Notes: generated by a model from the sequence alone, not told the origin. A stretch of DNA of 64,000 nt from Fimbriimonadia bacterium (GCA_026129765.1 JAHCHP010000003.1:1-64000); one strand, 5' to 3'; positions 52,750 to 62,515 are shown, numbered from the stretch's first letter. Numbers and translations: made by a program.

Positions 52750-53730
52750 ATGCTCACCAACCGCTTGGAGTTTTTGGATCTGCCAAAGGAACTAACCCAT
52801 CAAGCCTTTGCCCGCGCTGTTGCGGTGGGGCTGTCGCAGTCCCCCAAATCGGTCCCTTGCCGTTTCTTCTACGACGCTGAGGGTTCTCGTCTATTCGAAC
52901 AAATCTGCCAACTGCCTGAATATTATCTCACACGCGCAGAACAGGCTTTGTTGGAATCGCATGCCAACGCGATGATCCAGACAGCAGGCGCGCCCACCCG
53001 CTTGGTTGAGTTTGGCAGCGGCAGCTCGCGAAAGACGCGCTTACTGTTGGAATCCGCGCTTCGTTCGCAACCGCGAATCCATTATACACCCATCGACATC
53101 TCTTCCGACTTTCTGCGGCATACCTGCATAGGCTTGCTGCAAGATTATGAGAACCTGCACATAGAGGCGATTTCTGCTGAATACCGGGACGCTCTGAATG
53201 CGTTATTGCCCCAAGAAGAGCCGCGTCTGTTCCTATTGATGGGCAGCAATATCGGCAACTTTGAGCCGGGAGAGGCGATCCAGTTTTTGGGACTAATTCG
53301 CGCGCAGATGACTCCCCGAGACAGGCTGATGCTGGGAGTGGATTTGATAAAAGCAGTGGAAGTTCTACAAGCTGCGTATAACGACGCTCAAGGAATCACA
53401 GCGCAGTTTAACATGAACCTGCTTGCCCGAATCAACCGGGAACTGGAAGGCGACTTTAACCGTTCCTATTTTAAGCATGACGCGCCTTTCTTTCCTGATA
53501 AACGCTGCATTGAGATGCGTCTTATCAGTCAAATCGCGCAAACCATTCGGATAGAAGGGCTTGGGATATCCATAGAATTTGAAGCGGGCGAACCTATTAT
53601 TACCGAACATTGCTATAAATATTCGCCAGAAAGCTTCCACGCGCTTTGCGAAGCGGCGGGCTTAGAGACAATCCGTTGCTGGCAGTATGAACCCCAGCCG
53701 TTTTTAGTGGCTCTCTTGAAACCGCTATGA
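52750..53730 (+). CDS. egtD: L-histidine N-alpha-methyltransferase EgtD
   Basis: 326 residues. LPEYYLTRAEQALLESHA at the start (core EYYLTRAE), the SAM-binding VEFGSGSSRKTRLLL, YTPIDISSDFL and LFLLMGSNIGNFEPGEA match the EgtD family. It trimethylates histidine to hercynine, the first step of ergothioneine synthesis. It overlaps egtB by ATGA. SAH produced here would be recycled by AhcY in this window. Confidence 0.95.
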   Translation: MLTNRLEFLDLPKELTHQAFARAVAVGLSQSPKSVPCRFFYDAEGSRLFEQICQLPEYYLTRAEQALLESHANAMIQTAGAPTRLVEFGSGSSRKTRLLLESALRSQPRIHYTPIDISSDFLRHTCIGLLQDYENLHIEAISAEYRDALNALLPQEEPRLFLLMGSNIGNFEPGEAIQFLGLIRAQMTPRDRLMLGVDLIKAVEVLQAAYNDAQGITAQFNMNLLARINRELEGDFNRSYFKHDAPFFPDKRCIEMRLISQIAQTIRIEGLGISIEFEAGEPIITEHCYKYSPESFHALCEAAGLETIRCWQYEPQPFLVALLKPL

Positions 53731-55028
53731 ACTCCCTACGCAAAGAACAGGTGGCGCGCGCGCTACGCGAGGCAAGAGATCAGACGCTTAATCTGTTGAG
53801 GCAGGTCCCCGATGAATTCTTAAAAGTCCGGGTGCATGGCTTCTATAGTCCAATCGGCTGGCACTTTGGGCATATCGGTATGACCGAAGAGTATTGGGTT
53901 TGTGTCAGAGCATGCGGCGAAGCGCAATTAGATGACAAGTTGGCGTTTCTTTTTGCGAACATCCCCGACAATCCAAAAGACAATCGCGTGAACTTACCTG
54001 ACCGAGCGCAGATTTTGGATTATTTGGCGCAGACTCGCGAACGAACCTTGCGGGCGTTGGAAACGGCGAATCTGGAGAGCGATCAGTTCTTTTTGAAAGA
54101 CGCTTACGCTTGGGAATTCGCCTTGCAGCACGAGTACCAACACCAAGAGACGATAGCGGAATTACTGCAACTGATTCACCAACAGCAGCCCCTGCCAAAA
54201 TCCTTGCCTGAACCCTTTCCTTGGCGCTCCGAACATCAAACCGAATGGGTGGAGATTCCGGGCGGCGTCTTTGAGCGAGGGGCACATGACCCGCATGCGT
54301 ATGATAACGAATGCCCTGCGCACAAGGTGGAAGTGAAACCGTTTCGCTTGGCGAAGACCCCTGTGACGGCTTTCGAGTGGAGCCTGTTCATGCAGGAGGG
54401 CGGTTATGCGCGCAAGGAACTTTGGAGCGCGGCAGGATGGGCGTGGAAAGAAGCAGAAAACGCCCGGATGCCGGAGTACTGGTTTCGCGACTCGCGAGAG
54501 GACAGCTACTACTTTTTCGGCAGTATGGGATTGCGCGCGATCCGTCCCGAGGAGTCGGTTCAAGCCGTCAGTTGGTATGAGGCGGAAGCGTTCGCGCGCT
54601 GGTCAGGCGCAAGACTGCCCGAAGAGGTGGAATGGGAGTATGCGGCGCGCGCCGTACCCGGCGAGGAATCATCCAGACCTTATCCGTGGGGAATCGCGCT
54701 GCCTGACCATACTCTCGCGAGTTTTGGATTTCACGAATGGCAGCCCGCGCTCGTCGGCTCGAAACCGCTGGGAGTTAGCGCATTCGGCATATTAGGGATG
54801 GCGGGCAGCGTGTGGGAATGGACAGCATCGCCCTTTCTGCCCTATCCTGGTTTTCGCGCATATCCTTATGACGGCTATTCCAAAGATCACATGGACGGCA
54901 ATCATTATGTCTGCCGGGGCGGTTCCTGGGCGACAAGCGCGCGTATCTTGCGATCCTCTTTCCGAAACTGGTATGTGCCTACCTATCGCCAAGGCTTTTT
55001 GGGTGTCCGATTAGCGGAGGCGCGATGA
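53727..55028 (+). CDS. egtB: Ergothioneine sulfoxide synthase EgtB
   Basis: 433 residues. An N-terminal DinB_2 domain carries the iron triad: a His in GWHFGHI (46-49 region) and HX3HXE as HEYQHQE (135-141). The C-terminal FGE-sulfatase domain has SVWEWTASPF and CRGGSWATSARILRSSFRNW. It joins hercynine to a cysteine-containing thiol with O2. With no egtA (gamma-glutamylcysteine synthesis) and no egtC beside it, cysteine may be the direct sulfur donor, as in some thermophile EgtB enzymes; this is an inference. Confidence 0.94.
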   Translation: MNSLRKEQVARALREARDQTLNLLRQVPDEFLKVRVHGFYSPIGWHFGHIGMTEEYWVCVRACGEAQLDDKLAFLFANIPDNPKDNRVNLPDRAQILDYLAQTRERTLRALETANLESDQFFLKDAYAWEFALQHEYQHQETIAELLQLIHQQQPLPKSLPEPFPWRSEHQTEWVEIPGGVFERGAHDPHAYDNECPAHKVEVKPFRLAKTPVTAFEWSLFMQEGGYARKELWSAAGWAWKEAENARMPEYWFRDSREDSYYFFGSMGLRAIRPEESVQAVSWYEAEAFARWSGARLPEEVEWEYAARAVPGEESSRPYPWGIALPDHTLASFGFHEWQPALVGSKPLGVSAFGILGMAGSVWEWTASPFLPYPGFRAYPYDGYSKDHMDGNHYVCRGGSWATSARILRSSFRNWYVPTYRQGFLGVRLAEAR

Positions 55029-55759
55029 TACAACTGAAGAATGTGAGCAAGCGCTATGGTGACTTGACCGCGCTTCATCCGTTGGATATGGCGATTCAAC
55101 AAAGCCGAGCAACAGCATTGATTGGACCTTCTGGATGCGGCAAGTCGACCTTGTTGCGCATCATGCTTGGATTGATTACGCCAACGACCGGCGAGGTCTG
55201 GTTCAAGGAGCAACGACTTTCCCAAGAAAACGTCCGGACGGCGCGGCTTGCAATGGGCTATGTGATTCAAGACGGCGGTCTGTTTCCTCATCTCACTGCT
55301 GAAGAGAATGTCACATTAATGGCGCGCCACTTGAAAATGCCTCTTGAGCAACAACAAACACGGTTGCAAGAGTTGTGCGATTTAACCGATTTCCCTCGCC
55401 CTGCTTTGGCGCGTTACCCTGCCGAGTTATCGGGGGGACAGCGGCAGCGGGTCGGCTTGATGCGCGCTTTGATGTTGGACCCAGAAGTCCTCTTATTGGA
55501 TGAGCCTCTGGGCGCGTTAGACCCCATGACCCGCTCCCAACTGCAGACCGACCTTAAAGCGATTTTTCAGAAACTCCAAAAGACGGTTGTCTTAGTGACT
55601 CACGATATGGCGGAGGCGGCGTATTTTGCGGACACGATTGTGCTGATGCGTGAAGGCATTATCGTGCAGCAAGGCAGCTTGGAAGATTTGCGCGACCGCC
55701 CTGTGGACCCCTTCGCGCGCGCCTTTTTGATGGCTCAACGCAGAGAAGTGGAATTTTGA
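55025..55759 (+). CDS. ABC transporter ATPase of the glycine-betaine/quaternary amine type, fused in operon to egtDB
   Basis: 244 residues. Walker A GPSGCGKSTLL, Q-loop VIQDGGLFPHLT, signature LSGGQRQR, Walker B LLLDEPLGALDP, H-loop THDMAEAAYFAD. The VIQDGGLFPHLTAEENV Q-loop resembles OpuCA/ProV-type and EgtV-type ATPases. Its ATG overlaps the egtB stop, so translation is coupled. No permease or binding protein follows. Ergothioneine or betaine transport is a reasonable guess from position; a general OpuCA-like use is the alternative. Lacks CBS domains that OpuCA usually has. Confidence 0.85.
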   Translation: MIQLKNVSKRYGDLTALHPLDMAIQQSRATALIGPSGCGKSTLLRIMLGLITPTTGEVWFKEQRLSQENVRTARLAMGYVIQDGGLFPHLTAEENVTLMARHLKMPLEQQQTRLQELCDLTDFPRPALARYPAELSGGQRQRVGLMRALMLDPEVLLLDEPLGALDPMTRSQLQTDLKAIFQKLQKTVVLVTHDMAEAAYFADTIVLMREGIIVQQGSLEDLRDRPVDPFARAFLMAQRREVEF

Positions 55760-55810
55760 CGCTTTGCGCCGAAACTTTTAAGGTAGCAATAGGGTATACT
55801 TTTTAGCCGT

Positions 55811-55886
<76 letters not shown>

Positions 55887-55939
55887 TTCAAAATTTTCCA
55901 TCCCTACCTTCCTTTTCAAAAGATTCGCTTTCATGCCGC

Positions 55940-56155
55940 TGCACTACCTGTATTGTTTCTGCGACTGAAGTCGCGCCGATAACTGGTAAAGTCGCCCTAC
56001 GGCGACTAAATACGTCAAGTGTTGGGGTAGACCTGTGTGTCTGTCTAATCTGCAGGCGCACACACAGGTGCGCCCCCACAAAGGATGTCACCCTGACCGG
56101 AGCGAACGGGTCTGCTTTTCAGAGGGTGAATTCCCAAGTTCGCGGGAATGACGGC
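55940..56155. repeat. Dispersed repeats between tRNA-Lys and the herA-like gene
   Basis: No gene is seen from 55887 to 56290. The stretch contains GCGACTGAAGTCGC (55961-55974), hairpin GTCGCC-CTAC-GGCGAC (55991-56006), GGCGCACACACAGGTGCGCC (56055-56074), GTCACCCTGACCGGAGCGAA (56087 on) and ATTCCCAAGTTCGCGGGAAT (56130-56149). The same types recur at 11029, 30921, 31247 and 38675. Confidence 0.75.
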
Positions 56156-56273
56156 AGTCAGCGTTATGCTTGTCATCGAGGCTTCGGAAGTCAGAACCTC
56201 TTAGCGAATTGTAAAATCAAGTAGAATTTTGCATCAATATTGCGAACTGAGAAGCGCGTCAGCAATTCATTTA

Positions 56274-56290
56274 AGGGTATCATATACCCT
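56274..56290 (+). promoter_or_regulatory. Perfect 7-bp inverted repeat touching the herA-like start codon
   Basis: AGGGTAT-CAT-ATACCCT ends one base before ATG 56291. The left half contains TATCAT, a -10 box 7 nt before the ATG, so the message is leaderless and the palindrome spans promoter and transcription start. It looks like an autoregulatory operator. Confidence 0.6.
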
Positions 56291-58348
56291 ATGGATTGGC
56301 AAGAAGCGACCAATGGACAGATGCCGGTAGAACCGCCTATGATCGGGCGTGTGGTCGGCACAGAGCGCGCGCCCAACACCGCGTTTCACTTCTATTTTTG
56401 GGCAACCCCTGAAAGCCCAATCGGAATAGGCACCTTGGTGAAAGTGCAGTCGCCGACCCGGACAATCTGGGGCGTGATTATCGAAGGGTTCGGCTATAAC
56501 GATGCGCAGTCGCCGATGTTTGACTTTTTAGGTTCCGATGGCGACCCGACCTTGAAGCCGCCCACCGAGCGCAGGGAGATACGGGTCTACCAGGCGGCGG
56601 TTCTGAGGCATGAACCGGAAAACCTCGCGCAGCCGGTTCCTATCGCGCCCGTATACTTAGCGAATAAACAGGATGTGGAAATGTCGCTGCGGATGGACGC
56701 TATCCCAGAAGAGCGGCGTATCCCGGTGGGAATTTATGAGAGCGGCGACTTGAAAGCACCGGTTTATGTCGATTCCGATTTTCTGCTGGGACCCGAAGCG
56801 GGACACCTGAATGTGACCGGAACCAGCGGTCTGGCGGCGAAAACCAGCGCGATTGAATTCACTCTGATATCGATTTTCCAGAATATCCCCAAAAAGGTGG
56901 CTGCCCTTTGCTTCAATGTGAAGGGGGGCGACCTGCTGTTTTTGGACCAGCCCGCCAGCCGCCCCATGACCGAAGAACAACTCGCGATTTATGATCAGTT
57001 GGGCATCGAGCCGAAGCCGTTTGAGCGCGTGGAGTTCTATTCCCCCTACAAAAATGACCGGGTCAATCTGGCAACGCTCCGCACCCATGAACTGCTGACC
57101 ACCAACGTCCATCCGTTGCTGTGGGGGTTGCGCGAGGTGATGCGCTATACCGAAGTCGTGATGAACCGGGACGATATCGATGTGAAAGCGGACGCCTTTT
57201 TGCAGTTTTTGCGCCAACGCGTGATCGATCCTGGTTTTTTTGAGTTTGACGAGGCAGAATTGGAGGCGGGACTGCCCGACAAGGTCTCGGTCACGAACTT
57301 CGCGGAACTGATCGCATGGTTCAACCATGTGTTAAACTATATCGAGACGGGCAAAGGACGCGGCAGCACATGGCGCAGTTATGCGGTGGAGACGATCCGC
57401 AAAATCTATAACCGCCTGGCGAACCTAACGACGCGCTTTGCGGGATTAGTCTCTGAAAGCGACGCCATTTTTGACCTGCCTTGGGGCGATTTTCAAGACC
57501 GGACTATCTATGTGATCGACATCGCGAATCTCTCACAGGAGGCGCAGGATTTGATATTTACGCGGGTCATCGTGGAACTGCGCGAGCGAATGGAGCAGCA
57601 GAAGTTGGGCGTGGATCATGTGGTGGTCGTGGTGGATGAATTGAACCAGCATGCGCCGGCGTCTGGCAGAGACTCCTATGTGTCGCGCACCTTGAGGGAC
57701 ATTTGCGCGCGCGGACGTTATTTGGGCTTGACGCTCTTCGGCGCGCAGCAATTCCGCTCACAAGTGGACAAGCAGATCGTGGGCAACTGTTCCACTTCGT
57801 TCTATGGCAGAATTGAGATGGAGGAACTGGCGCAGGGGATGTACCAGATTTTTGACCCCGCAGTGAAAGAGAAGGTGGGGGCATTGTCGCCGGGTGAACT
57901 GCTGGTGCGTCATCCTTACTTTACCCAGCCGATTTTTGTCAATTTTCCGCCGCCTGCCGTGATGCGAGGGCAGGATGGATTAGCGCAATTTCCTGCGGCT
58001 GCGCAGGAGCCGTTTGAGCGCGCGATTTGGCGCAATCTCCGAAAACTCGCGCCGCAATTGACCCCAAATCAAGTGCTGGACGCGATTCATGCGCGACAGG
58101 GCGAAGGCGATCTGCAACAAGAGGGCATTATCGCGGCGATGAATGCGACATTGATGAACCGACCCAGCGCGGACCGGGTATTGACAGAATTCCAGTCCCG
58201 CATCCCGCAACGCGTGAAGATTCGAGCCGTAGTGCCGTCTGAGCCGTCCATGTCAAAGTTCGTTTCTGATGATGATGACGATGACGGGGAGGGTTTCGGC
58301 GACCTCTTGCCGAAGGGCTATGCCCCGCGTTCGGAGGAGGAACTGTGA
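56291..58348 (+). CDS. HerA-like (DUF87) DNA-translocase-type ATPase
   Basis: 685 residues from ATG 56291. An N-terminal HAS-barrel-like region (about 15-120) precedes the P-loop, here GTSGLAAKTS (177-186) rather than canonical GxxxxGKT; I recall DUF87 proteins with the similar form GxSGxAxKTS, so it may be a family feature. Walker B is HVVVVVDELNQHAP. Acidic tail with a run of six Asp. HerA-type rings move on DNA with a partner nuclease. The partner here is the Mre11-like gene, which overlaps it by GTGA. Role is probably DNA end processing or repair; defence is an untested option. Confidence 0.85.
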   Translation: MDWQEATNGQMPVEPPMIGRVVGTERAPNTAFHFYFWATPESPIGIGTLVKVQSPTRTIWGVIIEGFGYNDAQSPMFDFLGSDGDPTLKPPTERREIRVYQAAVLRHEPENLAQPVPIAPVYLANKQDVEMSLRMDAIPEERRIPVGIYESGDLKAPVYVDSDFLLGPEAGHLNVTGTSGLAAKTSAIEFTLISIFQNIPKKVAALCFNVKGGDLLFLDQPASRPMTEEQLAIYDQLGIEPKPFERVEFYSPYKNDRVNLATLRTHELLTTNVHPLLWGLREVMRYTEVVMNRDDIDVKADAFLQFLRQRVIDPGFFEFDEAELEAGLPDKVSVTNFAELIAWFNHVLNYIETGKGRGSTWRSYAVETIRKIYNRLANLTTRFAGLVSESDAIFDLPWGDFQDRTIYVIDIANLSQEAQDLIFTRVIVELRERMEQQKLGVDHVVVVVDELNQHAPASGRDSYVSRTLRDICARGRYLGLTLFGAQQFRSQVDKQIVGNCSTSFYGRIEMEELAQGMYQIFDPAVKEKVGALSPGELLVRHPYFTQPIFVNFPPPAVMRGQDGLAQFPAAAQEPFERAIWRNLRKLAPQLTPNQVLDAIHARQGEGDLQQEGIIAAMNATLMNRPSADRVLTEFQSRIPQRVKIRAVVPSEPSMSKFVSDDDDDDGEGFGDLLPKGYAPRSEEEL

Positions 58349-59469
58349 AGATCGTCCATTTGAGCGATACCCATCTGGGCTTTCGCGCCTACAGCCGTTT
58401 GACGGAACGCGGCATCAACCAGCGTGAAGTGGATGTGCGGGTCGCGTTTCAAAGAGCGTTACGAAAAGCGGCGAAACTGCAGCCCGATTTGGTCTTGATC
58501 GCCGGCGATATGTTTCATACCGCGCGCCCCAGCAACTACAGCCTGATTCGCGCCTATCGAGATCTGATGGATTTCCAGAAGATACGCGAGGGGCGTCCTT
58601 TAGCGATTGTGGCGGGCAACCACGAGACTCCACGCACGACAGGGTCGGGCTGCGTCTTGAGCCTGTTTGAAAACATTTCTGGCACGCGCTGCGTTTACAA
58701 CCAGATCGATGCCGTTACGTTTGAGGACATCCACGTTCTCTGCGTGCCATCGCGCGGCGTGGAAGAATTGGGGACGACTCTCATCGAGCCTCGCCCAGAA
58801 TTCAAGGTGAATGTGTTGATGCTGCATGGCATGCTGGAAGGAGTGGCTGCCTTCACAGAATCATCGGAAGCCATTTCCAAAAGTCAAATCTTGCGGAGCG
58901 ATTGGGACTATATCGCCTTGGGCGACTATCATATCCACCAGATTCTGGCGGATAACGCCTGCTATTCAGGATCAACCGAGTTCACCTCCACCAACATCTG
59001 GGAAGAGCGTGAGACCGAGAAGGGGATCGTGGAATATGATACCGAGACGCGCCAGATTCTTTTTCATCCTATCCAACTGGCGCGAAGAGTCATTGACTTA
59101 AAGCCAATTCATGCGGCGGAGTTGACCCTGCAAGAGATCAACGATTTGATCGCTCAACAGGCGGAAGAGGCGGGGGTAGATGATGCCATTGTCCGCCAGC
59201 GGGTGTATGATTTGAGGCACGAGATGCGCAGCGGGTTGGATGCCGCGGTTTTGAGAGACCTGCGTTCGCGCGCGCTGCATTATCAATTGACCCTGCAAGC
59301 CTATCGCGCCCGTTCCGCGGCGATGGCGGAAGCCTCCTCAATGCCCGGTGAAGAGCGGTTGACACTGGAAGAGGAGTGGCGCCAGTTTGCGCAGGGCTAC
59401 GATTTACCCAAGGAGTTTGACCGTGAACAGCTTATCCAGCAAGGCTTAGAGTATCTGAAGTCGCCTTGA
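58345..59469 (+). CDS. Mre11/SbcD-like metallophosphoesterase nuclease
   Basis: 374 residues from GTG 58345. Phosphoesterase motifs in order: LSDTHLGFRAYSR, LIAGDMFHTARP, VAGNHETPRTTG, LMLHGML and ALGDYHIHQ, giving the Asp, His and Asn ligands of two Mn ions. After about 260 residues comes a helical region unlike the SbcD capping domain. No SbcC/Rad50 gene is in the window. The start inside the herA-like gene implies the two products work together. Exonuclease or endonuclease activity is expected from the family. Confidence 0.88.
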   Translation: MKIVHLSDTHLGFRAYSRLTERGINQREVDVRVAFQRALRKAAKLQPDLVLIAGDMFHTARPSNYSLIRAYRDLMDFQKIREGRPLAIVAGNHETPRTTGSGCVLSLFENISGTRCVYNQIDAVTFEDIHVLCVPSRGVEELGTTLIEPRPEFKVNVLMLHGMLEGVAAFTESSEAISKSQILRSDWDYIALGDYHIHQILADNACYSGSTEFTSTNIWEERETEKGIVEYDTETRQILFHPIQLARRVIDLKPIHAAELTLQEINDLIAQQAEEAGVDDAIVRQRVYDLRHEMRSGLDAAVLRDLRSRALHYQLTLQAYRARSAAMAEASSMPGEERLTLEEEWRQFAQGYDLPKEFDREQLIQQGLEYLKSP

Positions 59470-59575
59470 TTTTTGATATTCACCTAAAATTCATCTTCTG
59501 GTCAGGGGCGCGTCAGGCATATGGGCTATTCTGTATACCGCATAACATTGCGCTATGAGTATTAGGAGAAAATGA

Positions 59576-61771
59576 GTGCCGAAAACGACGCCCCCTTTAG
59601 CGACTGATGTGGCGATACGTCCCGGATTGACCGAACAAACGACGGCGATTCTGAGGGCGATTCTGAGCGCGACCGATTATGGCGTGCTGCTGACCGACTT
59701 GGATCACCAGAGCATGGCGTGTAACCGGCGGTTCGGCGAGATATTCGGGCTGTCGATTGAAGAAGTGGTCAGTTTGGAGCCGGAAGTCGTGCGCCAAAAG
59801 CTTTACCCGCGTTTGGAAGACCCGGACCGCTGGCGCGACCAGTTGATGGAGATTTACGCTGACCCGCACCTGGAATTTGAGGATGAGCTGACGCTGCTGG
59901 GTCCCCCCAATGTCGTGATGCGCCGGTACACCGGTCCCGTGACCGATGACAGCGGAGCCTTGATTGGGCGCATTTGGACCTTCTTGGACATTACCCGACT
60001 CAAACAGCAGCAACGAATCCAGCAGACCCTTTATGAGGTCAGCACGCTGTTTGACCCCTCGCCTGCCTCCACCTACGAGTCGGTCTTGCAAAAATTGGCA
60101 GATTTTTATGGGGGGGCGACCGCGGCGATTACCCTGCGCGATGGTAAGCAGGTCACCTTCAAAGCGGTGGTGAACGCGCCTGAATGGGCGGCGGGCGTTC
60201 GGGGACTGCCTTTGGAAGAGGCGTACTGCCAGCGCGTGTTGAAAACGAACGAGCCGTGCTTGATCCAGGATGTGGAGCAGGACGCAGAGTTTAAGTTCTT
60301 TAAGACGGTGGGATTGGGTTGGACCCGCTATTTGGGCGCGCCGGTCCGCGATTCGAAAGGGAAACCGATAGGCACGCTGTGCATTTTGGATGCGCGTTCC
60401 GACTGGCTGCTGAATGCGGAAGACCAACGGTTCATCTCCTTGATGGCGATGCGCGTGAGCGCGGAAATCGAGCGTGAGCGTATCGTGGAAGAGCGTATCT
60501 CCGAACAGCAAAACGCGCTTCAGTTTCGTGAGCGCCAGTTGACCGTGAGCCGCCGGGTTCTCCAAGCGATGAACGATGGTTTCCGCCTGATCGGCTCCAG
60601 GGTTTCCGACGATTTTTGGCGACAGTCGCAATTGCGGGCTTTGCGGGGGGTTTTAGGGATTCAGGCTTGCGCCTTTTTACAGCAGACAGAAACGGGTATT
60701 TGGGAAGGCTGCTTGCTGGCGAAAGAGGATCCGAAAGCGAAGCCTCTCTTGCTCCCCGCGGACCCCGCCATTGCGGCATTAATGGACCGGCTGCAAGATT
60801 CGCCCTCGCTTTCTATCGATTGGGACGCGCCCGCCTTGACAGAGGTCGCTCAGGCATTGGGGACTGGGCATACGGGTGTGCTGCGCCTCCATTCGGTTCA
60901 TAACACGCCGCAGGCGATGCTGGTGCTGGGCGTCAACTCTATTTCTTCCTTAAATGAACCGTTCGCTTGGGCGCATTTAGAAGCCTTAGCGGAACAAGTC
61001 GGAATCTGTTGGCAGGCGCGCGCTTTGCAAACCCGGCTGGAGCAGACCGACTTGGAACTGCAGGAAACGCAGCAGCAGTTGGTGCAGCGCGAAAAACTGG
61101 CGGTCGTCGGCACGCTGGCTGCCAGCATCGCGCATGACATCCGCAATATCGCCTCCTCATTGTCGCTCTCGCTTTCTATGAACGACTATGACCCGCAGTT
61201 CGCGCTGCAAGAGGCGCGCGCGCAGTTAGACCGCTTCAACTTGCTGGTTCACCGCCTGCTGTCCTATGCGCGACCCCGGCTGATGGCGAGCGAAGAGGTG
61301 GATTTAACCGCCTTGATGCAAAAGGTTTTGACCTTGACTGCTGCCTCCATCCGAGTGGGGCGGGTTACTCTGGAAACCGATTGTCAGCCCGATCTGCCCC
61401 CCGTCAAGGGCGACCCCCACCAACTGGAACACCTGTTTGTGAACATGGTTTTGAACGCGGTGCAAGCCATGACGGCAGAGGGCGGCGTTTTGAAGGCGCG
61501 CATCAGCGCCCTTGAAGGAAAGGTAATCGTGGAGATCGAGGACAACGGCAGCGGTATTCCCCCTGAAAAGATGGCGACGCTGTTTGAGCCGTTTCATTCC
61601 AAACGCAGCGGCGGGTTCGGGTTGGGGCTGTTCAGTTGTAAGCGTATTGTAGAGTCGCATGGGGGCGATATCGAAGTGGACAGTCACCCCGGAAAGGGAA
61701 CCACTGTCATCGTTCGTCTGCCTGTCGCGGCGCGAGTATCCAAAGGTCGAAAGCGAGGTGACAAATCATGA
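59576..61771 (+). CDS. Cytoplasmic sensor histidine kinase (PAS-GAF-HisKA-HATPase)
   Basis: 731 residues from GTG 59576 with AGGAG upstream. No membrane segment. A PAS domain (about 20-140; GVLLTDLDHQSMACNRRF), a GAF domain (about 150-300; GAPVRDSKGKPIGTLCI), a second GAF-like stretch (about 330-480), a coiled coil, then the H-box SIAHDIRN with His520, N-box LFVNMVLNAVQAM and G-boxes DNGSGIPPEK and GGFGLGLFSCKRI. It should sense a cytoplasmic signal and phosphorylate the next gene product. Overlaps it by ATGA. Confidence 0.93.
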   Translation: MPKTTPPLATDVAIRPGLTEQTTAILRAILSATDYGVLLTDLDHQSMACNRRFGEIFGLSIEEVVSLEPEVVRQKLYPRLEDPDRWRDQLMEIYADPHLEFEDELTLLGPPNVVMRRYTGPVTDDSGALIGRIWTFLDITRLKQQQRIQQTLYEVSTLFDPSPASTYESVLQKLADFYGGATAAITLRDGKQVTFKAVVNAPEWAAGVRGLPLEEAYCQRVLKTNEPCLIQDVEQDAEFKFFKTVGLGWTRYLGAPVRDSKGKPIGTLCILDARSDWLLNAEDQRFISLMAMRVSAEIERERIVEERISEQQNALQFRERQLTVSRRVLQAMNDGFRLIGSRVSDDFWRQSQLRALRGVLGIQACAFLQQTETGIWEGCLLAKEDPKAKPLLLPADPAIAALMDRLQDSPSLSIDWDAPALTEVAQALGTGHTGVLRLHSVHNTPQAMLVLGVNSISSLNEPFAWAHLEALAEQVGICWQARALQTRLEQTDLELQETQQQLVQREKLAVVGTLAASIAHDIRNIASSLSLSLSMNDYDPQFALQEARAQLDRFNLLVHRLLSYARPRLMASEEVDLTALMQKVLTLTAASIRVGRVTLETDCQPDLPPVKGDPHQLEHLFVNMVLNAVQAMTAEGGVLKARISALEGKVIVEIEDNGSGIPPEKMATLFEPFHSKRSGGFGLGLFSCKRIVESHGGDIEVDSHPGKGTTVIVRLPVAARVSKGRKRGDKS

Positions 61772-62466
61772 ACGCGAAAGTCTTGATTGTGGATGATGAT
61801 CGTTTTTTGGCAGAAAACATCAAGCGTCTGCTCACTCATCATGGGTTCGACGCTTCCATTGCAGGTGATGCCAACAGCGCGCTGCGGGAGTTGATCGCGC
61901 AAGAGTTCAATCTGATGATTTTGGATTTGGGGCTGCCAGATGAAGACGGTATCAGTTTCTGCCGTCAATTGCGGGCGAAATGGCTGTTGCCGGTGTTGAT
62001 GCTGACCGCTCGCAGCGACGCGATGGACAAGGTGATCGGCTTGGAGGTGGGCGCGGACGATTATTTGACCAAGCCCTTCGATTCGCAAGAACTACTGGCG
62101 CGGGTGCGAGCCCTCCTGCGTCGGACCAAAGAGTATCATTCTGGCTCTGCCCTCCCAGAAGTCACGCGCTTTGGCGACTTGGAAATCGATTATAACCAGC
62201 GGGATGCTCTCGTGGGCGGGAAACGCGCGGGACTGACCCGTAAGGAGTTTGAACTGTTGGCGTTCATGGCAAAGCATGCCAACAAAGCGTTACAGCGCGA
62301 TTGGCTGTTTGAGCAGATTTGGGGCTTTGACAGCCATTTCAGCAGCAACAGTTTGGATGTGTACTTGTACCGGCTGCGCAAGAAGATCGAAGCCGACCCG
62401 AACGAACCCCGCTACTTACAGACCCTGCATGGCTATGGTTATAAATTCGTAACGATGCCGGGTTAG
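61768..62466 (+). CDS. OmpR/PhoB-family response regulator
   Basis: 232 residues. Receiver domain with acidic pocket VDDD (8-11), phosphoacceptor Asp53 in ILDLGLPDEDG, switch Thr in LTAR and Lys in LTKPFD. The C-terminal winged helix has RAGLTRKEFELLAFMAKH and SNSLDVYLYRLRKKI. Partner of the upstream kinase. Targets unknown; the next gene, an S9 peptidase, is 49 bp downstream on the same strand. Confidence 0.95.
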   Translation: MNAKVLIVDDDRFLAENIKRLLTHHGFDASIAGDANSALRELIAQEFNLMILDLGLPDEDGISFCRQLRAKWLLPVLMLTARSDAMDKVIGLEVGADDYLTKPFDSQELLARVRALLRRTKEYHSGSALPEVTRFGDLEIDYNQRDALVGGKRAGLTRKEFELLAFMAKHANKALQRDWLFEQIWGFDSHFSSNSLDVYLYRLRKKIEADPNEPRYLQTLHGYGYKFVTMPG

Positions 62467-62515
62467 CGGGTGTGATTGGCAGGGAAAACCTCCCTCTATC
62501 CCGAAAGAGGTCTCT

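Noticed and set aside
56291..59469. HerA/Mre11 pair called as a known anti-phage system
   Set aside because: No effector such as SIR2, DUF4297 or NurA is adjacent and no other defence gene is near; the evidence supports only a DNA-processing pair.
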